Source of the DNA: Pyrinomonadaceae bacterium
Lineage (GTDB): Bacteria > Acidobacteriota > Blastocatellia > Pyrinomonadales > Pyrinomonadaceae
DNA length: 64,000 nt
NCBI GenBank assembly: GCA_021228405.1
Contig: JAJQRF010000003.1
Span: 337,581 to 401,580 of the forward strand
Direction: 5' to 3'
The position numbers and the translations under genes are program-made. Shown piece after piece: positions 27,203 to 35,683 of this stretch (within the stretch, counting starts at the first letter, position 1; each line of letters starts with the position of its first letter). The notes beneath the pieces are model-generated. The model saw only the letters and a program-made list of their open reading frames with translations, made no database searches and had not been told where the DNA came from.

Positions 27203-27427
27203 AATTGATAATTGATATTTGATAATTAAGTGGAATCTTCAATATAAGTAATCGTGCAAAATAAAAATCGAATCTGCGCTTAAGTTGCGCCTTTAGGCGG
27301 CTGATCTGTAGCGAACATTCTGCTGAAGCAGGAACTCTAAACTTTGAATTTATTTTGATAGGTTACTTAATTGATATTTGATATTTAAATGGAATTTTCA
27401 ATTATCCATTATCAACTATCAATTATC
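27203..27427. repeat. Palindromic region with a 32-bp direct repeat around a REP-like unit
   Basis: The left side repeats TTGATAATTGATATTTG words and the right side (27400-27427) carries their complement. Separately, 27212-27243 and 27371-27402 are a 32-bp direct repeat with three mismatches that brackets the REP-like unit. The right arm runs into the DUF2071 gene and supplies its last codons. Confidence 0.7.
27286..27342. repeat. REP-like unit, copy 2
   Basis: Matches the unit at 9304-9374 in order and spacing: stem GCC-TTTA-GGC, then AGCGAA, then stem CTGC-TGAA-GCAG, then ACTCTAAAC. Stem bases changed in pairs relative to copy 1, so folding is kept. Confidence 0.6.
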
Positions 27428-28119
27428 TTAGCTCCCTTGTAAACGGCAATTTCCGAACCTTTTGCCATTAAAACGGAATGCGGCTCGGTGTCGGAAAGAA
27501 AATCGAACTCCGCGCCGTAAACCTTGCCGAAATCAACGTCGATTTCCGCATAAGTTACCTCGAAAATTTCCCATTTCGGATGTTCGACCTTGTATTCGTC
27601 GGTGCGATTCGTGCCGCGTTTCGTGTAGCCCCAATAATGTTCGATGATGAATTCGCCGTGTGAATTTTCCGCCGGAACGCCGAGATTTTTACCCGTTTCG
27701 ACCAAAATACTACTCCTGCAACCGTCTTTTTCCCACGTGTAGCCGACTTCCTTTTCCGTCCGCGTGTGCGACATTTTCCAGCATTCGTAAGGTTCGCCGT
27801 AAACAATGTCGGCAACCTTTGCGATCGCCAAACGCGGCACGATCTCCTTCACGAAACAAACGCCGCGCTTCGTTTCCGTTTCGGTTTCACGTTTGACGTA
27901 GAAACGCAGATTTACTTCCTCAAAATTAACGTGAAAAGGAATCGGAACGCTCAAAACGCGCGTGTCCAAAAACATAAAACCGACCAGACTGACAAAAAGT
28001 TTGTCTTCGTGAAAATCGAACGAAACGCCTTTCGGCAAACGTTTTTCGAGCAGTTCGGGCGCGACTTCATAATTCGCCATCACCAGATCGTGCCATTTTG
28101 CGGTCAGAAATTTTTGCAT
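27412..28119 (-). CDS. DUF2071 (YqjF-like) protein
   Basis: 235 aa from the ATG at 28119; an in-frame ATG at 28161 lies inside the terminator hairpin and is rejected. DUF2071 proteins share the acetoacetate-decarboxylase-like barrel; function is generally unknown. Features seen are the family N-terminus FLTAKWHDLVMANYEVAPELLEKRLP, VSLVGFMFLDTRVLSVPIPFH and NLRFYVK, and a C-terminal half with GFVEHYWGY-like FIIEHYWGYTKRG. The final residues IIDS are encoded by the arm of the palindrome downstream. Transcribed in the same direction as selB. Confidence 0.85.
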   Translation of the reverse strand: MQKFLTAKWHDLVMANYEVAPELLEKRLPKGVSFDFHEDKLFVSLVGFMFLDTRVLSVPIPFHVNFEEVNLRFYVKRETETETKRGVCFVKEIVPRLAIAKVADIVYGEPYECWKMSHTRTEKEVGYTWEKDGCRSSILVETGKNLGVPAENSHGEFIIEHYWGYTKRGTNRTDEYKVEHPKWEIFEVTYAEIDVDFGKVYGAEFDFLSDTEPHSVLMAKGSEIAVYKGAKIIDS

Positions 28120-28128
28120 ATTTTTTTT

Positions 28129-28163
28129 GATTGAAGCGCAGCCAGTTTGCCTGCGCTTCAATC
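28129..28163 (-). terminator. selB terminator hairpin
   Basis: GATTGAAGCGCAG (28129-28141) and CTGCGCTTCAATC (28151-28163) are perfectly complementary with a 9-nt loop; on the minus strand a U/A-rich tract follows. It overlaps the last base of selB. Confidence 0.8.
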
Positions 28164-30076
28164 TATAAAATCAATCTTTTATCGCCGGCGCGTCGTGTCA
28201 CGCGTTCACGGTCGAAATATTCGAGCAAAGGAATCGCGTATTTACGCGAAATTCCCGCCATCTCTTTGAATTTCGGAACATCTATAAGTTTGTCGGATGA
28301 ACTCTGGGCAAACGTTTTCAGTTTTGCAATCAGATTATCTATCTCATTTTTGGCAAAGTAAAATTCATCGGTGATCTTGACCAGCTCGCCCGAATTTATC
28401 AAAAGCTGAAAGACTTTTCGGGCGTGATTTTTGTCCGATTTCGTGCCTTTGACGGCTTCGAGCAACGCCTCATCGAGTTTCGGAACTTCGAGTTTAGCCG
28501 TTTTATAGACCGCCGAGAGCCTCTCGCGCAGAATTTTTTCGTCGTTCGAGAGTTCGAGATTGTGCGAAACGGCGCGGACGAAATCTTTTTCCGCGATTGT
28601 TTTCTTTTCCGTTTCGAGCGCGGTCAGAATGCTTTTGAAAATCTCGTTCGGCAGATGCGAAAAGACTTTTTCGCGCAGAGTTTCGCGCAGAATCCCCTTT
28701 GAAAGCGGTTCTTTTTTATGAAAATTTTCGATCTCCGCGAAAGTTTTCGCCTTTAAATTCTCAAACGGCGTTCGCGCAACCAGAAAACTTTCGGCTTCGA
28801 TGACAGCCTTTTTCACAATATTTTCCCTGACTGCTTCCTGCAAAATATCGCTCCGCCAACCCGTCCGTGCCCGCAAATCCCTAAAAGTCTGTCCGTTTTC
28901 GTTTGCCGTTTCGAGATAAAATTTAATTTGTTTCGCCTTGTCCGACGCGATCAAATTAGTCAGATACTTTCTGACATTTTCCACGTCTTTACGGCGATGC
29001 TTGGCGGGCAAATTATCCAGAATCTTCCCTCCCGCGACCGTGATCTGCGGCGAAAACGAACGCAAAATAAAACGCTCTTCGGGAATACAAACGACAGGAA
29101 TTTCCAGGCGTAACTGCACGAAATCTTTTTCTCCCTGCTTGATTTCATTTGCTACATTAAGAATTTGGACACGCGCCAGAGCCTCGACCGTTCCGAGGTG
29201 AACGCGCACGCGCTGACGCGATTTGAGAGATTTCTTCGCCGTCTTTAAAACTTCGATCACGGCATCGAAAATCTGCGTCGGGCGCAAAATTCCGACTTCC
29301 GCCAGAACCATCCCTCGCGTGATCTCCGCGTGTTCGATGCCGCCCAGATTAACCGCGGTGCGCTGTCCCGAATGTGCCGATCTAACTTGTTTTCCGTGCG
29401 TTTGCAATCCGCGCACACGCACTTTTTTGTTCAGCGGCAAAATTTCCAAATCTTGTGTTTCGTGAATTTCACCCGAAATCAAAGTTCCCGTGACGACCGC
29501 GCCGAAACCTTTGACGGTAAAGCTTCGGTCGATCGGCAAACGCGCGATTGCTTCATTGTTGCGGTGCGGCATTTCGGCGGTAAGCATTTTGAGTTTTTCC
29601 TTTAACTCGTCGATTCCCTCGCCCGTTTTCGCCGAAACCGCGACGATCGGCGCGTTTTGCAAAAACGAATCCGCGACGAGTTCGGCAACCTCCAGATTTA
29701 CCAGTTCAAGCAATTCGTCATCGACCAAATCCTTTTTCGTCAAAACGATCAAACCCGCCTTTGTTTCAAGCAGACGGCAAATCTCGAAATGTTCACGCGT
29801 TTGCGGCATCACGCCTTCGTCGGCGGAAATCACGAGCAAAACGAGATCGATCCCGCTTGCGCCCGCAAGCATATTCTTGACGAATTTTTCGTGACCCGGA
29901 ACATCGACGAAACCGATGCTTATTTCGCCGAGATCGAGTTCGGCAAAACCGATGTCGATCGTGATGCCGCGCTGTTTTTCTTCGGGCAGACGATCTGCGT
30001 CGATGCCCGTCAACGCCTTGACGAGCGCGGTTTTCCCGTGGTCGATATGTCCTGCCGTGCCGACGATTATATCCAT
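28163..30076 (-). CDS. selB: Selenocysteine-specific translation elongation factor
   Basis: 637 aa. GTPase that delivers selenocysteinyl-tRNA to UGA codons followed by a SECIS hairpin. G1 motif AGHIDHGKT is at residue 8, switch [14 protein letters not shown] and G4 TKKD follow. EF-Tu-like domains II and III run to about residue 340. The C-terminal part (about 380-637) has the winged-helix repeats that bind SECIS RNA. This and the length separate it from EF-Tu. selA, selD and tRNA-Sec are not in the window. Its presence implies that this organism makes selenoproteins, so UGA-interrupted frames elsewhere deserve care. Confidence 0.94.
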   Translation of the reverse strand: MDIIVGTAGHIDHGKTALVKALTGIDADRLPEEKQRGITIDIGFAELDLGEISIGFVDVPGHEKFVKNMLAGASGIDLVLLVISADEGVMPQTREHFEICRLLETKAGLIVLTKKDLVDDELLELVNLEVAELVADSFLQNAPIVAVSAKTGEGIDELKEKLKMLTAEMPHRNNEAIARLPIDRSFTVKGFGAVVTGTLISGEIHETQDLEILPLNKKVRVRGLQTHGKQVRSAHSGQRTAVNLGGIEHAEITRGMVLAEVGILRPTQIFDAVIEVLKTAKKSLKSRQRVRVHLGTVEALARVQILNVANEIKQGEKDFVQLRLEIPVVCIPEERFILRSFSPQITVAGGKILDNLPAKHRRKDVENVRKYLTNLIASDKAKQIKFYLETANENGQTFRDLRARTGWRSDILQEAVRENIVKKAVIEAESFLVARTPFENLKAKTFAEIENFHKKEPLSKGILRETLREKVFSHLPNEIFKSILTALETEKKTIAEKDFVRAVSHNLELSNDEKILRERLSAVYKTAKLEVPKLDEALLEAVKGTKSDKNHARKVFQLLINSGELVKITDEFYFAKNEIDNLIAKLKTFAQSSSDKLIDVPKFKEMAGISRKYAIPLLEYFDRERVTRRAGDKRLIL

Positions 30077-30197
30077 AAAAAGAAATGAAATTTTAGCATT
30101 TTTTCAAAATAAACTCAGAAATCTCAACGGTCGATCAAATCGGTTGTGCGGTCAAAAGCATTTAACTTCTTATTTTTAATAATTCGCCGTTGTTCGG

Positions 30198-30203
30198 TAA
30201 AAT
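30198..30203 (+). promoter_or_regulatory. -10-like TAAAAT ahead of the response regulator
   Basis: TAAAAT ends exactly 6 nt before the ATG at 30210; no Shine-Dalgarno sequence. Suggests a leaderless transcript. Confidence 0.4.
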
Positions 30204-30209
30204 TGAGAA

Positions 30210-30848
30210 ATGACGGATAATCCAAAAATGATTCGCGTTTTGCTGATCGAAAATCAAACGCTCACGCGCATCGGAATCAAAACGGTTTTGAACGCGAAAG
30301 ACGATCTCGAAATAGTCGGGGAAGCGGAAACGGGTGCGGAAGGTTTCGCGCTTTTCAAACAATTGAATCCCGACGTGACGATTTTGAGTCTTCGTTTGCC
30401 CGATTCGTGTGCGATCGACACTTTAGCGAGTTATTTTGAAACCGACAAACGCGCGAAAATTCTCGTTCTCGCAGATACGGCGGGCGATGCGGAAATCAGC
30501 AAAGCTTTGAAAAAAGGCGCGGCGGGCTACGTCTGCAAAGACATTTCGCCCGACGAGCTAGTTAAAGCGATTCGCGTCGTGAATGCGGGCAAAAAATACA
30601 TCCCGAACGACATTGCCGAAATTCTGAGCGAAAATCTTTTTCAGGAAGAATTGACCGCGACTGAAACCCGCATCTTACAGCAGATCGTCGCCGGAAAATC
30701 CAACAAGGAAATCGCCTACAACCTGAACATTTCCGAAAACACCGTCAAAACACACGTCAAAAACGTCTTTGAAAAACTCGGCGTTTCAGACCGCACTTCT
30801 GCCGCAACTTTAGCAATAAGACGTGGACTTGTCAGAATTCATTTATAA
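30210..30848 (+). CDS. LuxR/NarL-type response regulator lacking the phospho-acceptor Asp
   Basis: 212 aa. Receiver-like domain (residues 8-125) and a LuxR-type HTH (about 145-210: LTATETRILQQIVAGKSNKEIAYNLNISENTVKTHVKNVFEKLGV). The usual phosphorylation site D is Ser60 (PDVTILSLRLP in place of PDVVLLDLRMP) and the acidic pocket D-D is Glu14-Asn15. The conserved Lys of GYVCKD remains. It therefore cannot be activated by the normal Asp phosphorylation and may act constitutively, bind another ligand or be controlled by expression. There is no histidine kinase next to it. The HTH looks intact. Confidence 0.9.
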   Translation: MTDNPKMIRVLLIENQTLTRIGIKTVLNAKDDLEIVGEAETGAEGFALFKQLNPDVTILSLRLPDSCAIDTLASYFETDKRAKILVLADTAGDAEISKALKKGAAGYVCKDISPDELVKAIRVVNAGKKYIPNDIAEILSENLFQEELTATETRILQQIVAGKSNKEIAYNLNISENTVKTHVKNVFEKLGVSDRTSAATLAIRRGLVRIHL

Positions 30849-30910
30849 CCGCAAAAGGCACAAAAGATGCAAAGAAATATTTTTGTGCTTTTTGTGCATC
30901 TTTGCCGCTA
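30846..30910. repeat. Palindrome of GCCGCAAAAGGCAC type (copy 2)
   Basis: CCGCAAAAGGCACAAAAGATGC on the left pairs imperfectly with GTGCATCTTTGCCGC on the right; it begins in the stop codon of the response regulator. Same family as 17620-17696. Possible terminator. Confidence 0.65.
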
Positions 30911-31039
30911 TTCTCTCACCCGAAAGTATGAGAAAAAGTTCATTGCAATTGATGATTACAGACTTGTTTTTCTTCGGTAAACTGGAAACATAGATCGGAA
31001 AATGAAAGATTTTCCGAAGAAACATTGAGGAGAAAAGAT

Positions 31040-31738
31040 ATGATTAAAATCAGAAGAAGCAAAGAAAGAGGACACGCAAACTACGGTTGGCTCGATACAA
31101 ATTACACGTTTTCATTCAGCAATTATTACGATCCGCGTTTTATGGGTTTCCGCGATCTGCGCGTGATTAACGAAGATTTCATCGCGCCCGATCAGGGTTT
31201 CCCGACGCACGGTCATCGCGATATGGAAATCATCACGTATGTGATCGCCGGTGAACTTTCGCACAAAGATTCGATGGGCAACGGCACGACGATCCTGCCG
31301 AACGAAGTTCAGCGAATGACCGCCGGAACGGGCGTTTTGCACAGCGAATACAGCTCGCCGACCGACAAAACGCATCTTTTGCAGATTTGGATTTTGCCCG
31401 AAGAAGAAAATCTAACGCCGGGCTATGAACAAACATATTTCGCACCCGAAGACAAAAAGGGCAAGCTCAAGCTCGTCGCTTCGCGTGCCGGAACGGACGG
31501 TTCGGTGACGATTCATCAGGACGTAAATCTTTACAGTTCGATTCTTGCAAAAGATGAAGAAGTTTCACATGAACTCGCGGAAAATCGTCACGCCTGGATC
31601 CAGGTCATCAAAGGCGAAATTTTCCTGAAAGGCGACGTTTTAAGCGCAGGCGACGGCGCGGCGGTCAGCGAAGAAACTCTGCTCAAGATCAAATCGCTGG
31701 CAGACGAAACCGAATTTCTGCTGTTCGATTTGAACTGA
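31040..31738 (+). CDS. Pirin family protein (bicupin)
   Basis: 232 aa from the ATG at 31040, 7 nt after GAGGAG; an upstream TTG at 31025 would overlap that site. Two cupin domains. The N-terminal one has the metal ligands of pirins in FPTHGHRDMEIITYVIAGEL (His-x-His and Glu) and HKDSMGNG, with a further His in TGVLHSEYS. The C-terminal domain is shorter (SVTIHQDVNLYSS...). YhaK/YhhW-type bacterial pirins have quercetin 2,3-dioxygenase activity in vitro; the natural role is unclear. Stands alone between two palindromes. Confidence 0.93.
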   Translation: MIKIRRSKERGHANYGWLDTNYTFSFSNYYDPRFMGFRDLRVINEDFIAPDQGFPTHGHRDMEIITYVIAGELSHKDSMGNGTTILPNEVQRMTAGTGVLHSEYSSPTDKTHLLQIWILPEEENLTPGYEQTYFAPEDKKGKLKLVASRAGTDGSVTIHQDVNLYSSILAKDEEVSHELAENRHAWIQVIKGEIFLKGDVLSAGDGAAVSEETLLKIKSLADETEFLLFDLN

Positions 31739-31744
31739 TTTTCC

Positions 31745-31833
31745 GAACGCGGATTTGGCGGATTTGGCGGATTTTACGGATATTTATTAAATAATTGTCC
31801 GTGAAATCTGCCTGACTCGTTTTATCCGCGTTC
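31745..31833. repeat. Intergenic palindrome, GCGGATTTGGC family (copy 3)
   Basis: GAACGCGGAT (31745-31754) pairs with ATCCGCGTTC (31824-31833). Inner words GGCGGATTTGGCGGATTT and TCCGTGAAATCTGCC match the copies at 16042 and 59485. A run of seven T follows, so it can terminate the pirin transcript. Confidence 0.85.
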
Positions 31834-31843
31834 TTTTTTTGCG

Positions 31844-31849
31844 TAAAAT
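31844..31849 (+). promoter_or_regulatory. -10-like TAAAAT ahead of the Nudix/MBL gene
   Basis: TAAAAT ends exactly 6 nt before the GTG start at 31856; no ribosome-binding site. It directly follows the palindrome's T-run. Confidence 0.4.
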
Positions 31850-31855
31850 CTTCTC

Positions 31856-33400
31856 GTGAACCAAAAATCTGCAACGCCGAAAGACGCTTCGGCGGTAATT
31901 TTAATTAAAGACGGCAAAGTTCTCTGGGCACAGCGCAATCCGAATTTGAAATTTCTCGGCGGCTGGCACGCTTTTCCGGGCGGAAAAACCGAAAATTCGG
32001 ATGCGGAGATCGAAGTCAGAAATTGCAAAGATAAAGAATTGGAAAGATTTATCGTTTCGGCAGTCCGCGAATGTTTCGAGGAAGTCGGTGTTTTGCTTGT
32101 CCGCAACGGCGAAAAATTGACGAAAGGACAACGCGCTTCACTTCACGACGATCTGATCTCGGGCAGAAACTCGTTCAAGGAAATTCTCGACCATTGGGGA
32201 CTTTGGATCGATGCGGAAGATTTCGTTTACACGGGCTTTTGGACAACGCCGCAGTTTTCACCGATTCGTTTCAAAACGCGATTTTTTATCGCAAATTGTC
32301 CCGAAAAACAAACGCCTTACGCCGCGATTACGGAACTTCAAGACATCGAATTCATCACGCCGAAAGACGCGCTCGAACGTTGGGAAAATTCCGAAGTTCT
32401 CATCTCGCCGCCTGTTTTGATTTCTCTGCAAGTATTAGCGGAAGAAGAAAATTTATCCACAGATGCACACGGATTCACACACATAAAGAATGATTCTGAA
32501 AGCAAAGACCAAAAGCCGAAGACCAAAGACCAAATTTTATTGGAAAAATCCGGAAATCTCGACGGAATTATCGCTTATCTCGAACTGAATCCGCACATCA
32601 TCGTTTTTCCATTGCGCACCGAAACGCTTCCGCCGGCGACGCACACGAACTGTTTTATTGTCGGCAATAAAGAATTTATCGTGATCGACGCGGCTTCAAA
32701 GGATGAAGACGAACTTGCCAAACTTTTTGAATTGATTGACTCAATGATCGAAAACGGCGCGGTTTGCAAAGAGATCGTCGTTTCGCATTTGCATCCCGAC
32801 CATTTCGGCGGAGAAACCGTTTTACAGAAACATCTGAAGGAAAAATTCGGATTGGAAATCTCTCTCTCCGCACACAAGGTCACGGCGGAAAGTTTGCAGG
32901 GAAAAGTCGTATTTCAAAAATTTATCGCGGACGAACAAATTTTCACTTTGAAGGACAAAAACGGAGAAACTTTTGAAATAAAAGCACTACACACGCCCGG
33001 GCACGCGCGCGGACATCTTTGTTTTTATGATGAATCGAAATGTTTTTTACTGTCTTCCGATAACGTCATCGCGACGGGTTCGGTCGTCATCGCACCGCCC
33101 GAAGGCAATCTGGTCGACTATCTCGCATCGCTCGAAAGGATGAAAAATCTGCCGAATCTGCGCTTTCTTTGCGGTTCGCACGGTTCGGCGATATTTAACG
33201 GAACGGCGAAGATCGAAGAATACATCACGCATCGGCTTGAGCGCGAAAAACAGATCGTCGAAGCAATTGAATCAGGCGCGAAAACTCCGGGTGAGATAGT
33301 CGCAAAGGTTTACGTCGGATTGGACGAAAAACTCGTTCGTTTAGCTGAAAAATCGGTCGAAGCGCATCTGGAAAAACTTCGAGCAGAAGCCCAAGCGTAA
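31856..33400 (+). CDS. Fused Nudix hydrolase and metallo-beta-lactamase protein
   Basis: 514 aa; GTG start placed by the promoter-like TAAAAT and by the Nudix fold beginning at once. Residues about 8-195 are a Nudix domain of the NUDT19-like kind: GGK...SAVRECFEEVGVLL, with an insertion splitting the Nudix box. NUDT19 hydrolyses CoA derivatives. Residues about 230-450 are a metallo-beta-lactamase fold with zinc motif SHLHPDHFGG, later His in HTPGHARGHL and Asp in LLSSDNV. The last 50 residues look like the LACTB2-type winged helix. Between the domains is a Lys/Asp-rich linker (about residues 199-226) made of micro-repeats such as AAAGACCAAAAGCCGAAGAC. Its final residues AEAQA lie in a palindrome arm. 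Substrate unknown. Confidence 0.88.
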   Translation: MNQKSATPKDASAVILIKDGKVLWAQRNPNLKFLGGWHAFPGGKTENSDAEIEVRNCKDKELERFIVSAVRECFEEVGVLLVRNGEKLTKGQRASLHDDLISGRNSFKEILDHWGLWIDAEDFVYTGFWTTPQFSPIRFKTRFFIANCPEKQTPYAAITELQDIEFITPKDALERWENSEVLISPPVLISLQVLAEEENLSTDAHGFTHIKNDSESKDQKPKTKDQILLEKSGNLDGIIAYLELNPHIIVFPLRTETLPPATHTNCFIVGNKEFIVIDAASKDEDELAKLFELIDSMIENGAVCKEIVVSHLHPDHFGGETVLQKHLKEKFGLEISLSAHKVTAESLQGKVVFQKFIADEQIFTLKDKNGETFEIKALHTPGHARGHLCFYDESKCFLLSSDNVIATGSVVIAPPEGNLVDYLASLERMKNLPNLRFLCGSHGSAIFNGTAKIEEYITHRLEREKQIVEAIESGAKTPGEIVAKVYVGLDEKLVRLAEKSVEAHLEKLRAEAQA

Positions 33401-33474
33401 GTGCGCGGGCGGAAAATTTACGATCTTTAAATGAAAATGGTGCGTCCGCCGCGCACTTACGCTTGGGCTTCTGC
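33383..33474. repeat. Palindrome that encodes the C-termini of two convergent genes
   Basis: A perfect 25-bp inverted repeat, 33383-33407 and 33450-33474 (GCAGAAGCCCAAGCGTAAGT at the left end). Each arm contains the last codons and stop of one gene, so both proteins end in AEAQA. The arm word AGAAGCCC-AGCGTAAG is related to the intragenic element at 40986-41066. Confidence 0.9.
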
Positions 33475-34161
33475 CTTTAAAACCAGACGAAACGGGAAAA
33501 TTCTTTTTATCCCAATATTTTTCAGGTTTGCCTTTTCCGCCAATCGCGCTAACTCGTCAGCTTTGAACGAACGCAAAACCGACAGCGAACCGTCTTCCGT
33601 AACGAGTTTGGAAATGCGAAATGTCTTACAGAAAACTTTGTAGGAAAAATAAGCGAACGGATGCCGGTGCAGATCGATGACGAAAATTCCGCGCCGTGAA
33701 ATGCGATTCATTTCCGTCAAAATTTCGACTATTTTTTCATCGGTAAAGTGATGTGTGAAAAGCGAGCAGATCGCGTAATCGAAGGAATTTTCGGCAAACG
33801 GAAGTTTTAGAGCATCGCCGCGAATCGAATTTATTTCGGCAAAATCCTTTGATTCGCGCAAAATCGAATCAGCGGAAATTTCGTTCAATTCCAAACCGTA
33901 AAGCCGCGCTTTGCGATTCGTTTTTCGCGCAAATTTAGCGATTTCACGCAAAAATTCGCCCGACCCCGCGCCGACATCGAGCACGGAAAATTCCTTTAAA
34001 TTTTTCTTTTCTATTTCCCGGAAAAGCGACTTTTTCAGAGCGCGAATGTCGCCGAGAAAGCGGTTGATAAAACTTATCTCGCGCAGAAATCGCTTGTATT
34101 CTTCGGTCGTGTAATCGCCCGTGTCGATGCGTTCGAGTTTTTCACTGCGCGTTTGAAACAT
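33457..34161 (-). CDS. SAM-dependent methyltransferase, class I
   Basis: 234 aa. Rossmann-type methyltransferase: motif I VLDVGAGSGEFLREI near residue 60, acidic end of strand 2 in YGLELNEIS, motif with Asp in GDALKLPFAENSFDYAICSLFTHHF. This resembles the Methyltransf_11/25 groups that act on small molecules. Substrate unknown; about 58 residues before motif I are charged and helical. C-terminal AEAQA comes from the shared palindrome. Its own start has no strong ribosome-binding site. Confidence 0.88.
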   Translation of the reverse strand: MFQTRSEKLERIDTGDYTTEEYKRFLREISFINRFLGDIRALKKSLFREIEKKNLKEFSVLDVGAGSGEFLREIAKFARKTNRKARLYGLELNEISADSILRESKDFAEINSIRGDALKLPFAENSFDYAICSLFTHHFTDEKIVEILTEMNRISRRGIFVIDLHRHPFAYFSYKVFCKTFRISKLVTEDGSLSVLRSFKADELARLAEKANLKNIGIKRIFPFRLVLKAEAQA

Positions 34162-34184
34162 AAAAATAAGAATAGCAAATAGAA

Positions 34185-34228
34185 AAAAAACCGTCTTTCA
34201 AAAAGGCGAAAGACGGTTTTTCTTTTTT
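34185..34228 (-). terminator. Rho-independent terminator of the DUF1501 gene
   Basis: AAAAACCGTCTTTC and GAAAGACGGTTTTT pair around an 8-nt loop at 34186-34221. Read on the minus strand the stem ends in a run of U. It lies between the DUF1501 stop and the methyltransferase start. Confidence 0.82.
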
Positions 34229-34244
34229 TGCTTTGGAGGAGCAC

Positions 34245-35504
34245 TTAACTCAGAAAGCCCTTGAAATCGGCAGGTTTTGCCGTGTAATTCGGGAAAAGTT
34301 TGGTTAAATCCTTCGCGCCCATTTGTTTCTGGGCGACTTCGGCGAAAACGTCGCGGAAATCGGTCGTGACGGCGAGATCGCGTCCTTCGTTAAGCTGGTC
34401 GTTTTTCAAGCCTTTCCAATCGCCGTAAACTTTACCGCCTTTGACGGTGTTTCCGAGAACAAACATCGCGTTTCCGTGCCCGTGGTCGGTTCCGCGTGTG
34501 CCGTTTTCCTTCGCGGTTCTGCCGAATTCCGACATCGTTAAAAGCACGACATCGTCCATTCGTTTGCCGAGATCGGTCGCAAAAGCGGCGATGGATGCGC
34601 CGAAATCGCGCAAAAGATTTGCCATTTGTCCGCGCGCGCCGCCTTCGTTGATGTGCGTGTCCCAATTGTTCGATTCGGCAAAAGCGACTTCAAGCCCGAC
34701 ACCTGCTTTTATCAACTGCGCGATCTGGCGAAGCGAGTTTCCGAGCTGTGTATTCGGATAAACCGCACCGTTTTCGGGTTTATATTGAGCCGGATTCGCT
34801 TCCTTCAAAAAATTAACGGCTTGGAAAGTTTCCGCGCCTGTTTCCGACAAAGAATCTTTCGCGCTTTCCTGCCAGATTCCTTCAAAACCGCCCTGCACCG
34901 CTTTCGTGTAAACGCCTGCTTTGATCGCAAAATCTGAAAGATTCGTCATCGAAACCGACGGCGCGCGCCCGTAAAGCGAGCGCGGCAAGCTCGAAGTCAT
35001 CGAAACGGCGCGAAACGGTGAAACCTCCTTGTCGGTTTTCGCTTGCAGAACGCGGTTCAGCCAGCCGTCACGCGTCGATTTCACGCCCGGCGTTGCCGAT
35101 TCCATATAATCCTGCGCGTCGAAATGAGAACGCGTATTGTCGGGCGAACCTGCCGAATGAATGACCGCCAACTGTTTCGATTTCCAGAAAGATTCGAGCG
35201 GTTTTAATGCCGGATGAAGTCCGAAATAGCCGTCGAGATCGACCGCGCCGTCCGTTTTGCCGGGTTGTTGAATCGCAATCGTGCGGCGCAGATTGTAATA
35301 ATTGTCGTCGCCGTAAGGCACGACCATATTCAGCCCGTCGACCGCGCCGCGTTGAAATATCGTGACCAGCACTTTTTTCCTGCCGAAGCCCTTATTTAAC
35401 GCGGCGGCGTTGGCAAATTGATGTAAAAAATCAGGTGCCGCCGCCATCAATCCAAAACTTGCGAGCGAGATTCCGCTTGATTTCAAAAAAAATCTTCTAT
35501 CCAT
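34245..35504 (-). CDS. DUF1501 protein, Tat-exported
   Basis: 419 aa. Starts MDRRFFLKSSGISLASFGLMA, a twin-arginine signal. DUF1501 proteins have an alkaline-phosphatase/sulfatase-like fold and are common in Planctomycetota and Acidobacteriota. The conserved pieces are seen: ILFQRGAVDGLN-like TIFQRGAVDGLNMV, HSAGSPDNTRSHFDAQDYM, SNNWDTHINEGG, TMSEFGRTAKENGTRGTDHGHG and the final GLNEGRDLAVTTDFRDVF-like block. The partner DUF1800 gene is often next door but is absent here. Role is unknown in the family. Confidence 0.9.
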   Translation of the reverse strand: MDRRFFLKSSGISLASFGLMAAAPDFLHQFANAAALNKGFGRKKVLVTIFQRGAVDGLNMVVPYGDDNYYNLRRTIAIQQPGKTDGAVDLDGYFGLHPALKPLESFWKSKQLAVIHSAGSPDNTRSHFDAQDYMESATPGVKSTRDGWLNRVLQAKTDKEVSPFRAVSMTSSLPRSLYGRAPSVSMTNLSDFAIKAGVYTKAVQGGFEGIWQESAKDSLSETGAETFQAVNFLKEANPAQYKPENGAVYPNTQLGNSLRQIAQLIKAGVGLEVAFAESNNWDTHINEGGARGQMANLLRDFGASIAAFATDLGKRMDDVVLLTMSEFGRTAKENGTRGTDHGHGNAMFVLGNTVKGGKVYGDWKGLKNDQLNEGRDLAVTTDFRDVFAEVAQKQMGAKDLTKLFPNYTAKPADFKGFLS

Positions 35505-35683
35505 TATTGCTACCTCTTAAAAATACCCGTATGAATTTGCTGAAAATTTGTCAGCCAATTTATTAGACGAAATAAAACGCGATTTGGTCAGTTTTTATTT
35601 TTCCGCTGTTGTCGTCAGCCGCGTTTCAGCATAAACTTTAGACAATTCCGGCGATTTTAGGAACCAGATATTATTCGAGAACG

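Noticed and set aside
28120-28161. Upstream start of the DUF2071 gene
   Set aside because: It lies inside the selB terminator hairpin and adds residues with no family match.
30077-30209. tRNA-Sec next to selB
   Set aside because: No cloverleaf or T-loop motif in the stretch.
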